A stretch of DNA of 64,000 bases, from positions 74,121,348-74,185,347 of the forward strand of contig OY776129.1 of assembly GCA_963675135.1 (NCBI GenBank), written 5' to 3'. This document shows positions 1 through 12,031 of the stretch, one piece after another. The stretch's first letter is position 1. The number at the start of each line of letters is the position of its first letter. The notes under the pieces were generated by a model. The model saw only the letters and a program-made list of their open reading frames with translations. It ran no database searches and had not been told where the DNA came from. Both the position numbers and the translations under genes were made by a program. This stretch comes from Galeopsis tetrahit (lineage: Eukaryota > Streptophyta > Magnoliopsida > Lamiales > Lamiaceae).

Positions 1-214
1 ATAAAAAACGAGCCAAATTTCAGAAATAAAAATTGACAATATTTTCGAATATTGACAAAAGAATTGAATTATTCTTTTCAAAGTTGGCAAAATCCGAAAA
101 AACAAACTACGGAGTACTATTTTTTAAAATTGTACGTAATTATTACTTTTATATAGGGGTGAACACATTAAAAAAATAATAAATAAAGTTTTAATGTGTC
201 ATTTTATAACCCTT

Positions 215-373
215 GGGCCATGTTTGATAGCTTAGATTAAAGCTAGTTTAACTATATATCATTTTTATTGGTTGTTTGATAACTTAGATTAAGGGTAGAT
301 TATGCTTTAAAATTTATAAAGTTTAGTTATCATCCTAATCTTAGATAATCCATCTATGCTATCAAACATGCCC
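215..373. mobile_element. MITE, TIR GGGCCATGTTTGATAGC
   Basis: A 159-bp element whose ends are inverted: GGGCCATGTTTGATAGC on the left and the complement of GGGCATGTTTGATAGC on the right. The uninterrupted duplicate at about 700-710 shows the pre-insertion sequence. The target duplication looks like CTT or a similar short run, so the superfamily (PIF/Harbinger-like) is only inferred. A related copy lies at 14381-14533. Confidence 0.7.
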
Positions 374-392
374 TTGATGTATAAAAGACTAA

Positions 393-616
393 GGCTCCAT
401 TTGGATATGGATTTTAAATCCACCATCCAAATCCACTCCACTTGTTTGGATTATGAATGGATTTCAAATACTTCAATTTTTGCTCACACACTTTTTAGTT
501 AAAATTGAGAGAATTTTAAATCCACACTAAAATCATGTCATTTGAAATCCATCTATTTTTAAATCCTTTCATTTGAAATACCTCCTCAAATCAAATTCAC
601 CCATCCAAACACAACC
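393..616. mobile_element. Tourist-like MITE with TAA target duplication
   Basis: A 224-bp element with ends GGCTCCATTTGGAT and the complement of GGTTGTGTTTGGAT, flanked by TAA at 390-392 and 617-619. TAA duplication with G-rich TIRs is typical of PIF/Harbinger (Tourist) MITEs. The duplicate at about 710-735 shows the empty site reading straight through. Confidence 0.8.
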
Positions 617-775
617 TAAAAGTAAATATTTGTTGAATAACAATTGAAGAGGAAGACACTAAAAAAATGATAAATAAAGTTTTAACGTGTCATTTTATAA
701 TCCTTGACGTATAAAAGACTAAAAGTAAATATTTGTTGAATAACAATTGAAGAGAAAGACACTAAAATAATGGAT

Positions 776-2648
776 ATATGATATATTCATATGGGCATGA
801 ATTAAAACAGAATCTCATCCCAAAATTTTGATTTCATTATAACGTTATCCATAGTTATGTGGCTTGGCCACACACTTGTAGACACGCACAATTTTGATGG
901 GAAAAAACACTGCCGCTTTTATCATGCACAACTTGTCCATAATCAAACAATTTTATCCACATTAAGTTAAATCATAATAAAAAAATACCCATTTACCTCA
1001 TGTCATCTACTAGTTTTTTCGTGTGGTTTGTACGTGAATTGCCATTTATCAACTAAAATAAATAAATAAAACCTAAATTGACCCGTAATTAGTAGCAAAC
1101 AAATATACCAATAATATTGATATTAAATAATTGTAAAGAGATAAATTTTACTGTAGACAAGTCAATTAAGTACGGTATTACTGTAGACAAGTCTCCCTTG
1201 ACTGCTTCTATTGTTACTCATACATTAACTATTGATATGATCATATATGAATAAAAAGGTGAATAGTAATAATAACATATCATGGATGTGACAAGATATT
1301 CAATTTTTTTAATTTGTCAATATAAGTAGCCCATATTCAAAAGTAATTTAGCTGATAAGAATATCTAAATAAGCAAATTTATTTAGATATGTAAGACGTA
1401 CTGTATCTAGATCGAGTGTAGACTTTTAATTAAAAATTATTCACACTTTGTTGATTTCGAATTTAAGACTAAAGAGGAGAATACTCCCAACTCTCATGAC
1501 GTCACCAGACTAATAATCTAGCTTCTTTAATTTGTGGAGAAAAATTGAGCGGCAGAGGGGAACACATACCAACTTAATAATAGTTTGCTGGTTACCTAAT
1601 GGAATTAATTAAATTTGGAATAGTCGACGACAATACATAGGAATTGAAAGAACAAAGCGAAGAGCCTTATCCAAACAATATTATTCTACTTTACAAACAA
1701 CAAAGAAATGAAAGGCACTCGGTTGTAAACTTGTAATGAAAATGTTTATAAATTGTATGAGCTAGCTATCAAACTGCAGGACTTGTCGGGAATTTGGCTA
1801 TGGATTTTCTGAATATTGGACAAATTGTTAGACCCCTTTGCCTGTTGTTGCAATCAATTACATAAATGTGTGTGACAGGCTTGCTACCTTTTTATATAAA
1901 TATGAATAATATTATCCAACTTATATATAAAGGAATGACGTACCTTTAAAAAAAATAAAAAAATAGAGAATATATATCTAGATTAGCTTTAGCTTAGATT
2001 AAGTGCATATATAAGAATTGTCAAAAAAAAAAAAGTCCATATATAAGAAGTTGCCCGCGGTGAAGTGATTTATGCTTGTTATTTTATCAAAAGTAGCATT
2101 CATGTACATTACTTGTAACAATTTTTATTTTTTTAATAAAACTATTAATAGTAATAATATATGTAGAATGATTACTGAGTACTTTTTAAAAAATGCACAT
2201 CAATTACACTGCATATTTGTCAACTGATGTATACAAGTTTTTTTTATTTTTTATTTTATGAACATTAACTATTTTGCAAAAAAGAAATTTGTATACACCT
2301 AAGTCACCAATTACATGGTGCAACTGTCAACCAATGTATGCTAACTAACAATGTTTTTATAATCGAACCGTCGATCAAATCAGAGTAGACACTGGTTCAC
2401 GGTTTAATCGATTAAAATAATTTATATCTTTTTTTTAAAATATTTTTCTACGTTATATTAAAAAATATATGCCCTTATAAAATTCATAGTTCAACCTTTA
2501 AAAAAGTTTTTTAAGTGGTATCGGACCGAATATGAAAACAATGCTAATTAGTGCGTGATTAATAATTTTAATATAATTAATTACTTAGGTTTAAGAAAGA
2601 AATTTGTAACTAACTATTATTATGAGTTGGACAAAACTTTTAATATTC
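776..2648. other. AT-rich intergenic region, nothing identified
   Basis: No open frame with plausible codon use, no RNA gene and no bounded transposon was recognised here. The sequence is AT-rich with short homopolymer runs. Confidence 0.5.
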
Positions 2649-2665
2649 ATCAAGGAAGGGGCATG

Positions 2666-2777
2666 ACAAAGTGGGATAGCTCAAGTGGTTAGAGCACCAC
2701 TACCTAGGCCTTAGGTCCTGGGTTCGAGTCATGGGGAGGGGAAAAATGGATGGGTATTTAACTTGTAACAAAAAAAA
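2666..2777 (+). mobile_element. tRNA-derived SINE, full length
   Basis: The 112-bp body has an internal pol III promoter: an A box (TAGCTCAAGTGG, 2677-2688) and a B box (GGTTCGAGTC, 2721-2730) at tRNA-like spacing. It ends in TTGTAAC followed by an A run. It is flanked by perfect 17-bp direct repeats ATCAAGGAAGGGGCATG (2649-2665 and 2778-2794), the expected target duplication of LINE-driven retroposition. The body matches plant tRNA-derived SINEs; the perfect duplication suggests a fairly young insertion. It is not a tRNA gene, because the 3' half does not close an acceptor stem. Confidence 0.9.
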
Positions 2778-2794
2778 ATCAAGGAAGGGGCATG

Positions 2795-3329
2795 TTGTTT
2801 AAATAAGGATGTCAATCAATAAATATACAATATTAAATTAAAACAATTAACCATCGTTCTCTATAATAAATTTGATTTAAATGTGTCTTAAAGGCCACCA
2901 AAAGGACCTACCTCTTCGATCAGGTAGATTCAACCGGACTAAAACTGAACACTACTTTAACAATCAAATTCAGCTCCGTCCTATAACCTATGTTGTTTGA
3001 GTCGATCCGTTTCACCCCGTGCTACACAGTGGAACGGGGGCGAATTTGGATATCAGTCTTATTACGTTTCCCTTTTTATATTGATTTATTATACATATAA
3101 CACTTGAGATAGAGAGATTGTGTGTTGAAGGAAAGTAGAAAAATGTAGCAAAAAGATAAGATAGAAAACCATAATAAAATAAATAAATTGGTAAAAAAAA
3201 TAAAAAATATATATATATATCAATTTTGGGGGTACAGTGTACCCCAAGTGCCCCTCTCCCTCCGCCACTGTAGACACAACTAATATGCCATGTAAAAAAT
3301 ATTGTACTCCAATTTTAATTGTAGTGTAA
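2795..3329. other. Intergenic, AT-rich, with a possible hAT end
   Basis: No gene is seen. The string TCCGCCACTG at 3269-3278 resembles the complement of the CAGTGGCGGA terminus common in plant hAT elements, but no matching left end with an 8-bp duplication was found. Confidence 0.4.
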
Positions 3330-3770
3330 GGGGATGTTTCTTTTGGGCTTTGGGTGGTTTTAAAAACCAGATTTTTGAAATCCTGGTTTTTGAAATCCCG
3401 ATGAATAGTAATATGGGTGTTTCTTTTGGGTTTTGGAATAGTGAAGGATTTAACTTTATGTCAAATCAAGTTGTAAGATTGAATGAGTTTGTATTATTAT
3501 ATTATTGTTTGGTGAGATTATAATGATTAGTTGATTAAATGTATTATATTATTGTATTATTATATTATTATAGTATTATTATATTATTGTTGAAAAAGAA
3601 TATAATGATTGGAGTAATATTATATAGATATAACTTTATGTCAAATCAATATGTTTGATAAGGGTGGTTTTGAGTGGATTTTGAAAACCGGTTTTTAAAT
3701 CCCGAAGTAAAACGGGTTTTGGATCTTGAAATCCAAAACCTGGTTTTTAAAACCAAAAAGAAACATCCCC
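3330..3770. mobile_element. Tourist-like MITE with TAA target duplication
   Basis: A 441-bp element with long inverted ends. The left end starts GGGGATGTTTCTTTTGGG and the right end is the complement of GGGGATGTTTCTTTTTGG. TAA flanks it at 3327-3329 and 3771-3773. The inner part repeats motifs around AAAACCAG and GGTTTT. No coding capacity is seen. Confidence 0.85.
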
Positions 3771-4339
3771 TAAGAAAATATTTTACATTTATTAATAATA
3801 AGAAAAGAAATTAATCTCAACTCAATTCTTCTAGTCTAACATTAATTTAAAAAGTTAGAGTTTATATATATTATTAAATTGCTACATATATATTAAATTA
3901 ATTAATTGAGATAAAATTGTTAATGAGTTGTTGTTTCGATTGTGAATTTGTTTATAGTAATTACAATAGTTGTAATTTTATTACTAACTATAATTCAATT
4001 AAAAAACGTTGAATGATACACTTAGTTTCTTTTTTAAAGACGTCCAACCAATATAAAACAGTATAAACGGTGAAAAAATGTGGATGATCCATATTTAATG
4101 ATTGTTTGATTACTTTTATTGAAAATGATGTGTTTCTACAAATTTTCAATGATGATGCCACATATCGCATCCAAAAAAAGGACAACTTTACGAACTCAAT
4201 TGTATTTATAATTTGATTTGCATGTTATGTTTTTTTTTTTTGTCTGCATGGAGTTGTATGACTTTACGTGTTTCGTACCCCCAAATCTAAAATCCTGGAT
4301 CCGCCACTGTGTGTCTATATTAGTAATTATATTAGATAA

Positions 4340-4962
4340 GGGTTGGTCTCAAATAGACTCAGGGTTGTTCTCAAATAGACCCGAGTTCTTATACTCGAGG
4401 AGTTCTTATACCCGAGTTGACCTTTTGATTTATTTTATTTTAGTTAATTATTCTTTCTTTCTAGAACGTGTAAGTCACTGTAATTGAAAAGTGCAATAAA
4501 GTATTAATGAAAAGTGTTAGTCATTAATTATAACTAAAAAGTGCAACACAATATTTTATTAAAAAGTGTAAGCCACTATAATTGAAAAGTGCAACACAGT
4601 ATTAATGAAAAGTGTAAGTTATTATAACTAAAAAAAAATGCAACACAATATTATTGAAAAATGCAACACAATATTATTAAAAAGTGCAGGTCAGTACAAC
4701 TGAAAAGTGCAATAAAATATTAATGAAAAGTGTAAATTATTACTATAACTAAAAAATGCAACATAATATTATTAAAAAGTTTAAGTCATATCACAATTTT
4801 TAATAAAAAAATGTCTAAAAAGTGCAGCACAATATTAATAAAAAAGTGTAAATCAATGTAAATGAAAATATTATTTTAAAATATAAAATATTACAACTAA
4901 AAAGTGCAACATCATATAATTAAAATGTGTCATATAACATTATATATAATTGAAAATATCCC
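4340..4962. mobile_element. Mutator-like MITE, GTGCAAC sub-repeat family, copy 1
   Basis: A 623-bp element flanked by perfect 9-bp direct repeats ATTAGATAA (4331-4339 and 4963-4971), the duplication size of Mutator-like elements. It begins GGGTTGGTCTCAAATAGACTC, closely matching the ends of the copy at 24533-25551. The right end is decayed to AATATCCC. The inside is an array of loosely repeated 40-50 bp units containing GAAAAGTGCAACA and AAAGTGTAAGT. Confidence 0.8.
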
Positions 4963-4971
4963 ATTAGATAA

Positions 4972-7900
4972 AGATTTGCATACTAGTAATGAACAATTAT
5001 CTCTTTAATTATACCAAGCAAAAGAAAGAAAGCCAAGATCAAGAGAGTTTGATTCAACGCACAAAGTGGGTGATGATTCTGATGAATGTAAAGAGAACAT
5101 ATATCAACTTTTATAAAATAATAGTATTAAAGAATTAAATATTTGAAATATGATGATTGTGAATGTCAATGGACGGACAGGTGGAATATACCCCATGCCC
5201 GAACATGATCATAATTAACCACCAATTTTGTAAAGTTGCATCGCTTTTTTTGCCTCAATTTTTTATTTTTTTTTAAACACTCAATATTTGATTATATGCA
5301 ACCTTTACATTCTGTGAAAGGACGACACTTTAATTTATTACGGTGGAGGAACATTTAGCCCATATTTTCTCTTTAAAATAAAATAAAAATGGAAATCACT
5401 TTACGTGATAAAGCTTTGCTCATCTCGAAGATATTACTTATTAAAAAATGTTTGTTAGATTACAGGCCGGGGTAGCTAATACTCCCAACCAACGATTTTA
5501 AAAGTCGTAATTATACCTCTCTAAGGTGCATGAACGAAGACACTTGTTTGACTCATTGTCGTCATTCTACACATTTGTTTATAATTACCTTAAAATGATT
5601 AATCTTCTATATTAAGTTGGACAATCATTAACCAATATTCTTCCAATCCCATTTCGACACGTAAGCTATGCCACTAATCTATGCCTCGACTTTCCTATTT
5701 CCCACCATCAATGGTTGTTAAATTCTCTAAACTTATTCAACTCATATACCTTCACAAATACTACTAAAGTTTATTGATTTATGCCATGAAAAATATATAT
5801 ATATACTTCTATGTTTAAGATGAAATGAAATAGAAAAATTAATGTAGATTATATTCACAAAAGGTGCATGTGAATAATACTGAGGATTGGCATTCGATTT
5901 GATAAAGGTAAATTCGTGAAATTAGACACTTGATTAAGCTCAGATTTCTAATTTGCCAAGAAAACTTAATTTTGAATTTATTTTATTATATACACTTGAG
6001 TCCTGGTCTTATAGAACCCAAAATCTGATTATTTTATAAAATTTACTTTAATGTAATTCTTTTTTAACACATGGAGTAGTATTTATACCTACTATATTTT
6101 GGAGTTTCTCAAAAAATGGTTATATATCCACGTTTTCTGCATGTTATTCATATGTGCACATGCGAGTGTAGTGTGCAGTTTGTGTATTTAAAATTCATTT
6201 AGAAGCGCGCAACTCTAATTGCAAATAAAGTTGTACTTCATCCCTCCATCCATTTATAATTTTTTTTTAATTAAAAAATATGATAAAATAATATATATAA
6301 TATAAATAATGTAATGGTAAGAGAGAAAATAATACTCGAATGAGTATGAGATAATATATAATAAAATACTAGATAAAATATAAGTGATGTGATTGAAAAA
6401 GAGAATATAATATGTAAAAAAAGGAATGCGAAACTTATTATTTGTGGGACATTCATAAAGAAAAGTGGAAAATTTATAATGAAACGAAAAAAAAAATTAT
6501 AAATTTACAAGTCGAACTAGAGGTCAAAGTGTCTAATTGGTTAACCTATTGGACTATATAGATCACCATTTGATCCATCGATCTATTTTTTCAAAAATAT
6601 ACTATGAAGCCAAAATAATACCTTGTGTTTACTTCTTCTTTTTTTTTTAGAGGAATACCTTGTGTTTCCTTATTTGTTACTACTCCCTCAATTCTAAATA
6701 ACTTATGTGTTATGCTGACGAGTCTATTTCTAATTAACTGAAGTTTTATACACTAACTTTTATTTTTTATTTTTTTCCTCTTTACCCTGTCCCAATTCCA
6801 CAAATTTCTCATTGTTTTGAAATCATCTTAATTAACCAAGGAAATTGAGTTTGATATAGAATTATAAATTATTGATGAGGATATATTTATCACTGTACCG
6901 ACGTTTTTAATTCCATCCTGAAATTCTTAAACATCAATTATTTAGAATATGAGTATTATTATTTAGTTTTTCATACTCAACACTATCATAATAGTCAGGA
7001 TTCTTTGAACCCTTTTCAACCTATGTAATGTAATGACGAGTTTCACGCGCACAACCTGCACTGATAGGGTTATTAAGAGAGTCAATTCACAAATAACGAA
7101 TGGTCATCTCAATAAAAAGAATTCTCAAAAGATAGAGAAGCTCTAGCAAATTCGTCCGTCATAAAATTACCGATTCTTTTACAAAATAAACAAAAAACTT
7201 GAAAATGATATCGAAAAATTCTTACAAGTGACGTAATCACCAAACATGGTGTTAGTGGATATATACAGATGAATTTATGACATCTCCTACTAGTTTAATA
7301 TACACTTCAAAAACTATATTATACATATCAAACGTTTTAGTTCAAGATAACTTCTCCAACTTCTATCTCCACGAAGCCTTGAGCGATCACTGTCCTCCTC
7401 CCAAAATCCCCGTGTGATCGTCCCGGATCACCATCCCCACGCCAGTTTGCAAAATGTCGGGAAAAAAACGTTAGAAAAGTCAAATTAATACTTCTAATGA
7501 ATTTTTTTGTAAATTTCTTCTAAACTTATGGAATTTATGACAGAAAGGGGCATCACATGATATATACTGTAATGATTTGTGTTTTGACTCCAAAATACTA
7601 TGAATTTAAAACAAGTGCACATGAATAGGAATAGTATTGTGTCAAAAACAAATCACATGGAATATATATATTATTAATGACCCAATCACCATTTTATTGG
7701 TAATAATCGTCGTGAGTATATATCATGCCCTTATATACGCAATATGTACAGTACCACCTTGTCGCCTTATGCAGTTGTACCTACGATCAGAGGCAATGAA
7801 ACGAAAACGTATGTGCCCACAATTGTACAAATTTAAATTGTACCTTGTCAATTTAATCAGAATTGTACACATTTAAATTGTACCTTGTCAATTTATTCAG

Positions 7901-8031
7901 AACAACTGTACCATTTAAATTTTGGGTAGTTATTCAATTGAATTTTGGAAATTATGCAAACATGCATTACTTGTAATTTGTAAAATTTTAAAATTAAAAG
8001 AGAATAATAATTAAAATTTTAAGTAATTACG
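4972..8031. other. Intergenic AT-rich region without a recognised gene
   Basis: No coding exon, RNA gene or complete transposon was found. A degenerate Stowaway-like end (CATCCCTCCATCC) starts near 6239, but I could not close it with a partner. The slightly GC-richer stretch near 7370-7450 has no open frame that I can support. Confidence 0.4.
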
Positions 8032-8042
8032 TTTTTTTGTAA

Positions 8043-8986
8043 GGAATTGAGTAAATTTAAAAAATTGGTAGGATTGATAATAAAAACAAAATACGCGAAA
8101 AACATGAATGGTAATTTATGTAGCTTAAACGGTTGAGAATGATCTTTTTTATGTTGAGGTCTAGTGTTCAATTCTTACATCTAACAATTTTCACATATAT
8201 TTTTTTTTAATTATAAAAGTGCAGGTTGAAAATAAGGAAAAGTGTAACATGCAATTTACAATTTTTTAGCATGTTATTTTGCAATATTTGCAATAATAAT
8301 TTCAGTTATAATGACATACACTTGTTAGTGATGTTATGTTACATATATTTTGTTGCACTTTTCAGTTGTAGTGACTTACTATTTTCAACAATATTTTTAG
8401 TTATATTGACTTACATTTTTTAGTAATGTTATGCTACACCTTTTAGTCATATTTTGTTGCACTTTTCAATTGTAGTGACTTACAATTTTCAACAATATGT
8501 TCAATTATAGTGACTTACACTTTTTAGTAATGTTATGTTACACTTTTTACTCGTATTTTGTTACACTTTTCAGTTATAATAACTTACACTTTTCATTAAA
8601 ATATTGTGATGCACTTTTCAAATATATTGACATGCACTTTTTAATAATATTGTGTTGCACTTTCTAGTTATACTAACTTGCATTTTCTAGTTATAATGAC
8701 TTATACTTTTCATTAAAAGTTGTGTTGCACTTTTCAATTATAGTGACTTACATTTTTTAATAAAATACTGTGTTACACTTTTTAGTAATATTAACTTACA
8801 CTTTTCAACACACACAATTTCAAAAAAAAATTATCAATAAAAAAAATTAAAAAAAAATAATAATAATAAAAAATTAATCAAGTCAAAATATTTATTCACA
8901 ATACTCCTGAATATTTAGGGTTCACAATATTTTTAAATATTTAAGATTCAATTCCTTATCAAGAATTGATTCTATATAAGACCAAC
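8043..8986. mobile_element. Mutator-like MITE, GTGCAAC sub-repeat family, copy 2
   Basis: About 0.94 kb that is colinear with 24580-25548, from the GGTAGGATTGATAATAAAA block through the TTACACTTTTYAGT sub-repeats to the right end TCTATATAAGACCAAC. The left inverted end seen in the 24.5-kb copy is missing. Even so, TTTTTTTGTAA occurs directly outside both edges (8032-8042 and 8987-8997), which looks like an 11-bp duplication, although the seven-T run weakens this. Confidence 0.65.
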
Positions 8987-8997
8987 TTTTTTTGTAA

Positions 8998-9459
8998 ATA
9001 TTAGTAGAATAGAGTTTAATCAATAAAACGGAGAGGAATATAGTTGATTCGAGTGGACGCATCACAAGTTGGACAATTATTTAGTGAGGACAAATGTTAA
9101 TTGTTGAAACTTTCACCTAAAACATATCCATTTATGTTCAATATATATACGTATCACTTTTAATTTAAACACTTTCCATAACCATTTTTGATATCATTTT
9201 TATATTGGGTAGTATTAATAGTTTTCAGTATACACCTTGTTTTGTGAAAAAAGGTCAAAAAAATGTTTGATCGAAATTACACCTATTGTGTATTGACTAG
9301 ACAATTAATATAGATTTGATATGTCTATTTCAATTTTCGTGTTTCACTCGTGTGGCGCTATTGTAAAGATGAATTTGGTAATCCTAAGTTGTAATACAAG
9401 AAATAAAAAAATATGAGAGTGTGTGTGGCGCCCAAAAATTTGCTAACTACCATTACATC
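8998..9459. other. Upstream region of the BAHD gene
   Basis: AT-rich sequence between the Mutator-like MITE and the core promoter of the acyltransferase gene. No other feature was recognised. Confidence 0.4.
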
Positions 9460-9468
9460 TATATATAA
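9460..9468 (+). promoter_or_regulatory. Probable TATA box of the BAHD gene
   Basis: TATATATAA lies 72-80 bp before the start codon, in a C-rich context (ACATC before it and CCCATTGG after it). The spacing fits a plant TATA box with a 5' leader of about 40-50 nt. Inferred from position only. Confidence 0.6.
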
Positions 9469-9539
9469 CCCATTGGCTCCTCCAATTTGTATTCACTCTC
9501 AAAAATAAACAGAGTGAAGTAAAGAGACAAAAATTAAGA

Positions 9540-10949
9540 ATGCCTTCTTCTTCATCAGTGATCGTTTTATCCAAATGCACCATCTATCCCGACCAAAAAT
9601 CCTCCGTCAAATCTCTCAAACTCTCCGTATCCGATCTCCCTATGCTCTCGTGTCAGTACATCCAAAAGGGCGTCCTTCTGCCCTCGCCGCCGCTCTCCTC
9701 CCCGGACCTCCTCTCCCTCCTCAAACTCTCTCTCTCTAGAACGCTCTCTCACTTCCCCGCACTCGCCGGCCGACTCCACACCGACCACACCGGTTACGTT
9801 CACATCGTCTGTAATGATTCCGGCGTTGATTTCTTCCATGCCAAGGCGCCCCTCTCAATTTCCACTCTGCTTCCGCCGCTCGACTGCGATATTCCCCCCG
9901 TGTATCGCCGATTTTTTCAATTCGATAACACGCTCAGCTACGCCGGCCATAGTAAGCCGCTACTTGCCGTGCAGGTCACGCTCCTCAACGACGCCGTTTT
10001 CGTCGGGTGTACCATGAACCACGCTGTAGTCGATGGTACCTCCTTTTGGAATTTCTTCAATACTTACGCGGAAGTCGCGAGAGGCGCGATCAACATTTCT
10101 AAACCACCTGTTTTTAGCCGCGACTCTGTTTTTAATTCTCCCGCGGTGCTGAAATTCCCGGAAGGAGGACCGTCGGCGACTTTCTCCGGTGACGAGCCTC
10201 TCCGCGAGAAGATCTTTCGCTTCAGTAGAGAGGCGGTTTTGAGGTTGAAATTCAGAGCGAATAACCCGACCCGAGAGCCCGAATTTAGCGCCCCTGAGAT
10301 TTTGGGGAAACAGAGCAACGGGAGTTGGGTTGTTAACGGAAAGATAAGGGAGGAAGTTATAATTTTAAAGAAAGATCCAAGGGCTGTGATCTCATCTTTC
10401 CAATCGCTGAGCGCTCAGCTGTGGAGGTCCGTGACACGTGCCAGGAATCTAAAGGCGAGCAAGACGACGACGTTTAGGATGGCGGTTAACTGTAGGCATC
10501 GGCTGGAGCCGCGCCTTGAGCCGCTCTACTTTGGAAACGCAATTCAGAGTATTCCAACTGTGGCGAGCGCGGGAGAGCTGTTGAGTAACGACTTGAGGTG
10601 GAGCGCTGATCAGCTACATCAGAATGTAATGGCGCACGATGACGCTACGGTGCGCCGTGGGGTGAAGGATTGGGAAAGCAATCCTAGGTTGTTCCCGCTT
10701 GGGAATTTCGACGGCGCGATGATCACGATGGGAAGTTCCCCTAGGTTCCCGATGTACGATAATGATTTCGGGTGGGGGCAACCGTTGGCGGTGAGAAGCG
10801 GTAGGGCTAACAAATTTGACGGTAAGATATCGGCGTTCCCGGGGCCAGAAGGAAATGGGAGCGTTGATCTTGAGGTGGTTCTTGCACCGGAAACTATGGC
10901 CGCTCTAGAGAATGATTTGGAATTTATGCAATATGTTTCTTCATCATGA
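9540..10949 (+). CDS. BAHD-family acyltransferase (At3g50280-like)
   Basis: An intronless 469-residue protein. It should transfer an acyl group from an acyl-CoA to a hydroxyl or amine of a specialised metabolite, probably in the cytosol. Both BAHD signatures are present: catalytic HXXXD as H161-A-V-V-D165, and DFGWG at residues 409-413, which holds the fold together. Length and spacing match the family (430-480 residues). The N terminus (VIVLSKCTIYPDQ, then DLPMLSCQYIQKG) resembles the group annotated in Arabidopsis as uncharacterised acetyltransferase At3g50280 rather than HCT. The start is the first ATG of the long frame, 72 bp after a TATA box. The coding region is notably GC-rich against AT-rich flanks. 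Membership of the family is secure; the substrate cannot be read from sequence. Confidence 0.95.
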   Translation: MPSSSSVIVLSKCTIYPDQKSSVKSLKLSVSDLPMLSCQYIQKGVLLPSPPLSSPDLLSLLKLSLSRTLSHFPALAGRLHTDHTGYVHIVCNDSGVDFFHAKAPLSISTLLPPLDCDIPPVYRRFFQFDNTLSYAGHSKPLLAVQVTLLNDAVFVGCTMNHAVVDGTSFWNFFNTYAEVARGAINISKPPVFSRDSVFNSPAVLKFPEGGPSATFSGDEPLREKIFRFSREAVLRLKFRANNPTREPEFSAPEILGKQSNGSWVVNGKIREEVIILKKDPRAVISSFQSLSAQLWRSVTRARNLKASKTTTFRMAVNCRHRLEPRLEPLYFGNAIQSIPTVASAGELLSNDLRWSADQLHQNVMAHDDATVRRGVKDWESNPRLFPLGNFDGAMITMGSSPRFPMYDNDFGWGQPLAVRSGRANKFDGKISAFPGPEGNGSVDLEVVLAPETMAALENDLEFMQYVSSS

Positions 10950-12031
10950 TTAATTTGTGTGTTGCACCCAAGAAGCTTCATAATTAATCTACCATGTTTA
11001 ATTTGTCATATGATTGTGAAGCATTATTATAAACTCATGTTTCGCTCATTCTCTTGTTCATCGTATGAATTTCATTTGGGTCATACTTATCTTAATCTTT
11101 CACTGATACATCGATACTCAAGTTCTACTAATTTGAATGAATTTATTGTAAAATAAAATACGATAGAATATATGGGTTTATACCTATTTTTAATAAAAGA
11201 ATTATGTTTACACCTGGTTCCACCAAAAACATTATTTGTACTCAGTTCGATTATGGTTTGCACCAATTTTGACTAATAAAAAGTCTGCCCTGCTCTCTAA
11301 ATGGCTTCTAAATTAATTACTCCTACTACACATCTGCAAAACCGGAGCAGGTTTTTAATTCGATTTGTAAAATGTCGTAATTTTAATCGAAATCGATGGT
11401 TTTAATCGTATGAATATATTTATACACTACTGTATTATATTTACTTTAATATCGATCTTCGTATTAGTGCAGTGGACATTACTTAGTTTTCTGTGACAAT
11501 GATGATGTTAACACTGAATGGTACTTAAAAAAAAGAAAGTAAATTTGATATAAAATTAGATTTAAAAAGGGATTAAAGTTTTTTTAGTCCTTTAAGTTGG
11601 AGTAATTTTGAATTTGATGCTGATGGAATACACATTTTGATTTTGGTTCCATAAATTGTCTAAATTTTGAATTCAGTCCAATTACCCGTCATTGCAGGTA
11701 AATAAACTGGTCAAATCCTTAGCTCGTGTGCAATTCAAATCAACCATGAATTTGCTCATGTGCAGAAAAATGCACGAGCCAAGGATTTGACCTATTCATT
11801 TACATGTAATGGTACGTAATTGGTCTAAATTCAAATTTTGGGCTAACTTATGAGATCAAAATCAAAATGTGCATTCCATCCTGAGCTTGAAGAAGAAGCT
11901 ACATCAATAATAGAAATTTTAGAATTAGTATATAAGAAAGATAATATATTTTGATTTGGTAGATTTTGTGGAAACAGATTTTCTTCATTAAACTGGGATA
12001 GTATCTTTTCAGTAATTTAAGCAAGTTAAAA
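10950..12031. other. 3' flank of the BAHD gene and intergenic DNA
   Basis: No further gene was found. An imperfect inverted arrangement occurs around 11600-11880: TTTTGATTTTGGTTCCATAA on one side and an approximate complement (ATGAGATCAAAATCAAAATG) on the other. This suggests an old unclassified inverted-repeat element. Confidence 0.4.

Larger units (their letters stand above)
165..775. repeat. Short tandem duplication, one copy split by two MITEs
   Basis: A segment of about 110 bp occurs twice in direct order. The first copy is broken into 165-214, 374-392 and 617-660. The second is continuous from about 655 to 770. The second copy lacks both MITE insertions (215-373 and 393-616), so it serves as an internal empty-site control for each. 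Apart from a few substitutions (for example ATAACCCTT against ATAATCCTT) the copies match. No gene is present. Confidence 0.75.

Noticed and set aside
2671..2730. tRNA gene-like sequence with A and B boxes
   Set aside because: There is no closing acceptor stem, and the sequence runs on into a tail bounded by 17-bp direct repeats; it is a tRNA-derived SINE, not a tRNA gene.
3026..4313. Possible hAT element ends (TCCGCCACTG at 3269-3278 and GGATCCGCCACTG near 4301-4313)
   Set aside because: Both are right-hand type ends and no left end with a matching 8-bp duplication was found.
9567..10981. Frames on the opposite strand and in other frames of the BAHD gene (up to 120 codons)
   Set aside because: They are shadows of a GC-rich coding exon; only the + frame 1 protein has family motifs.
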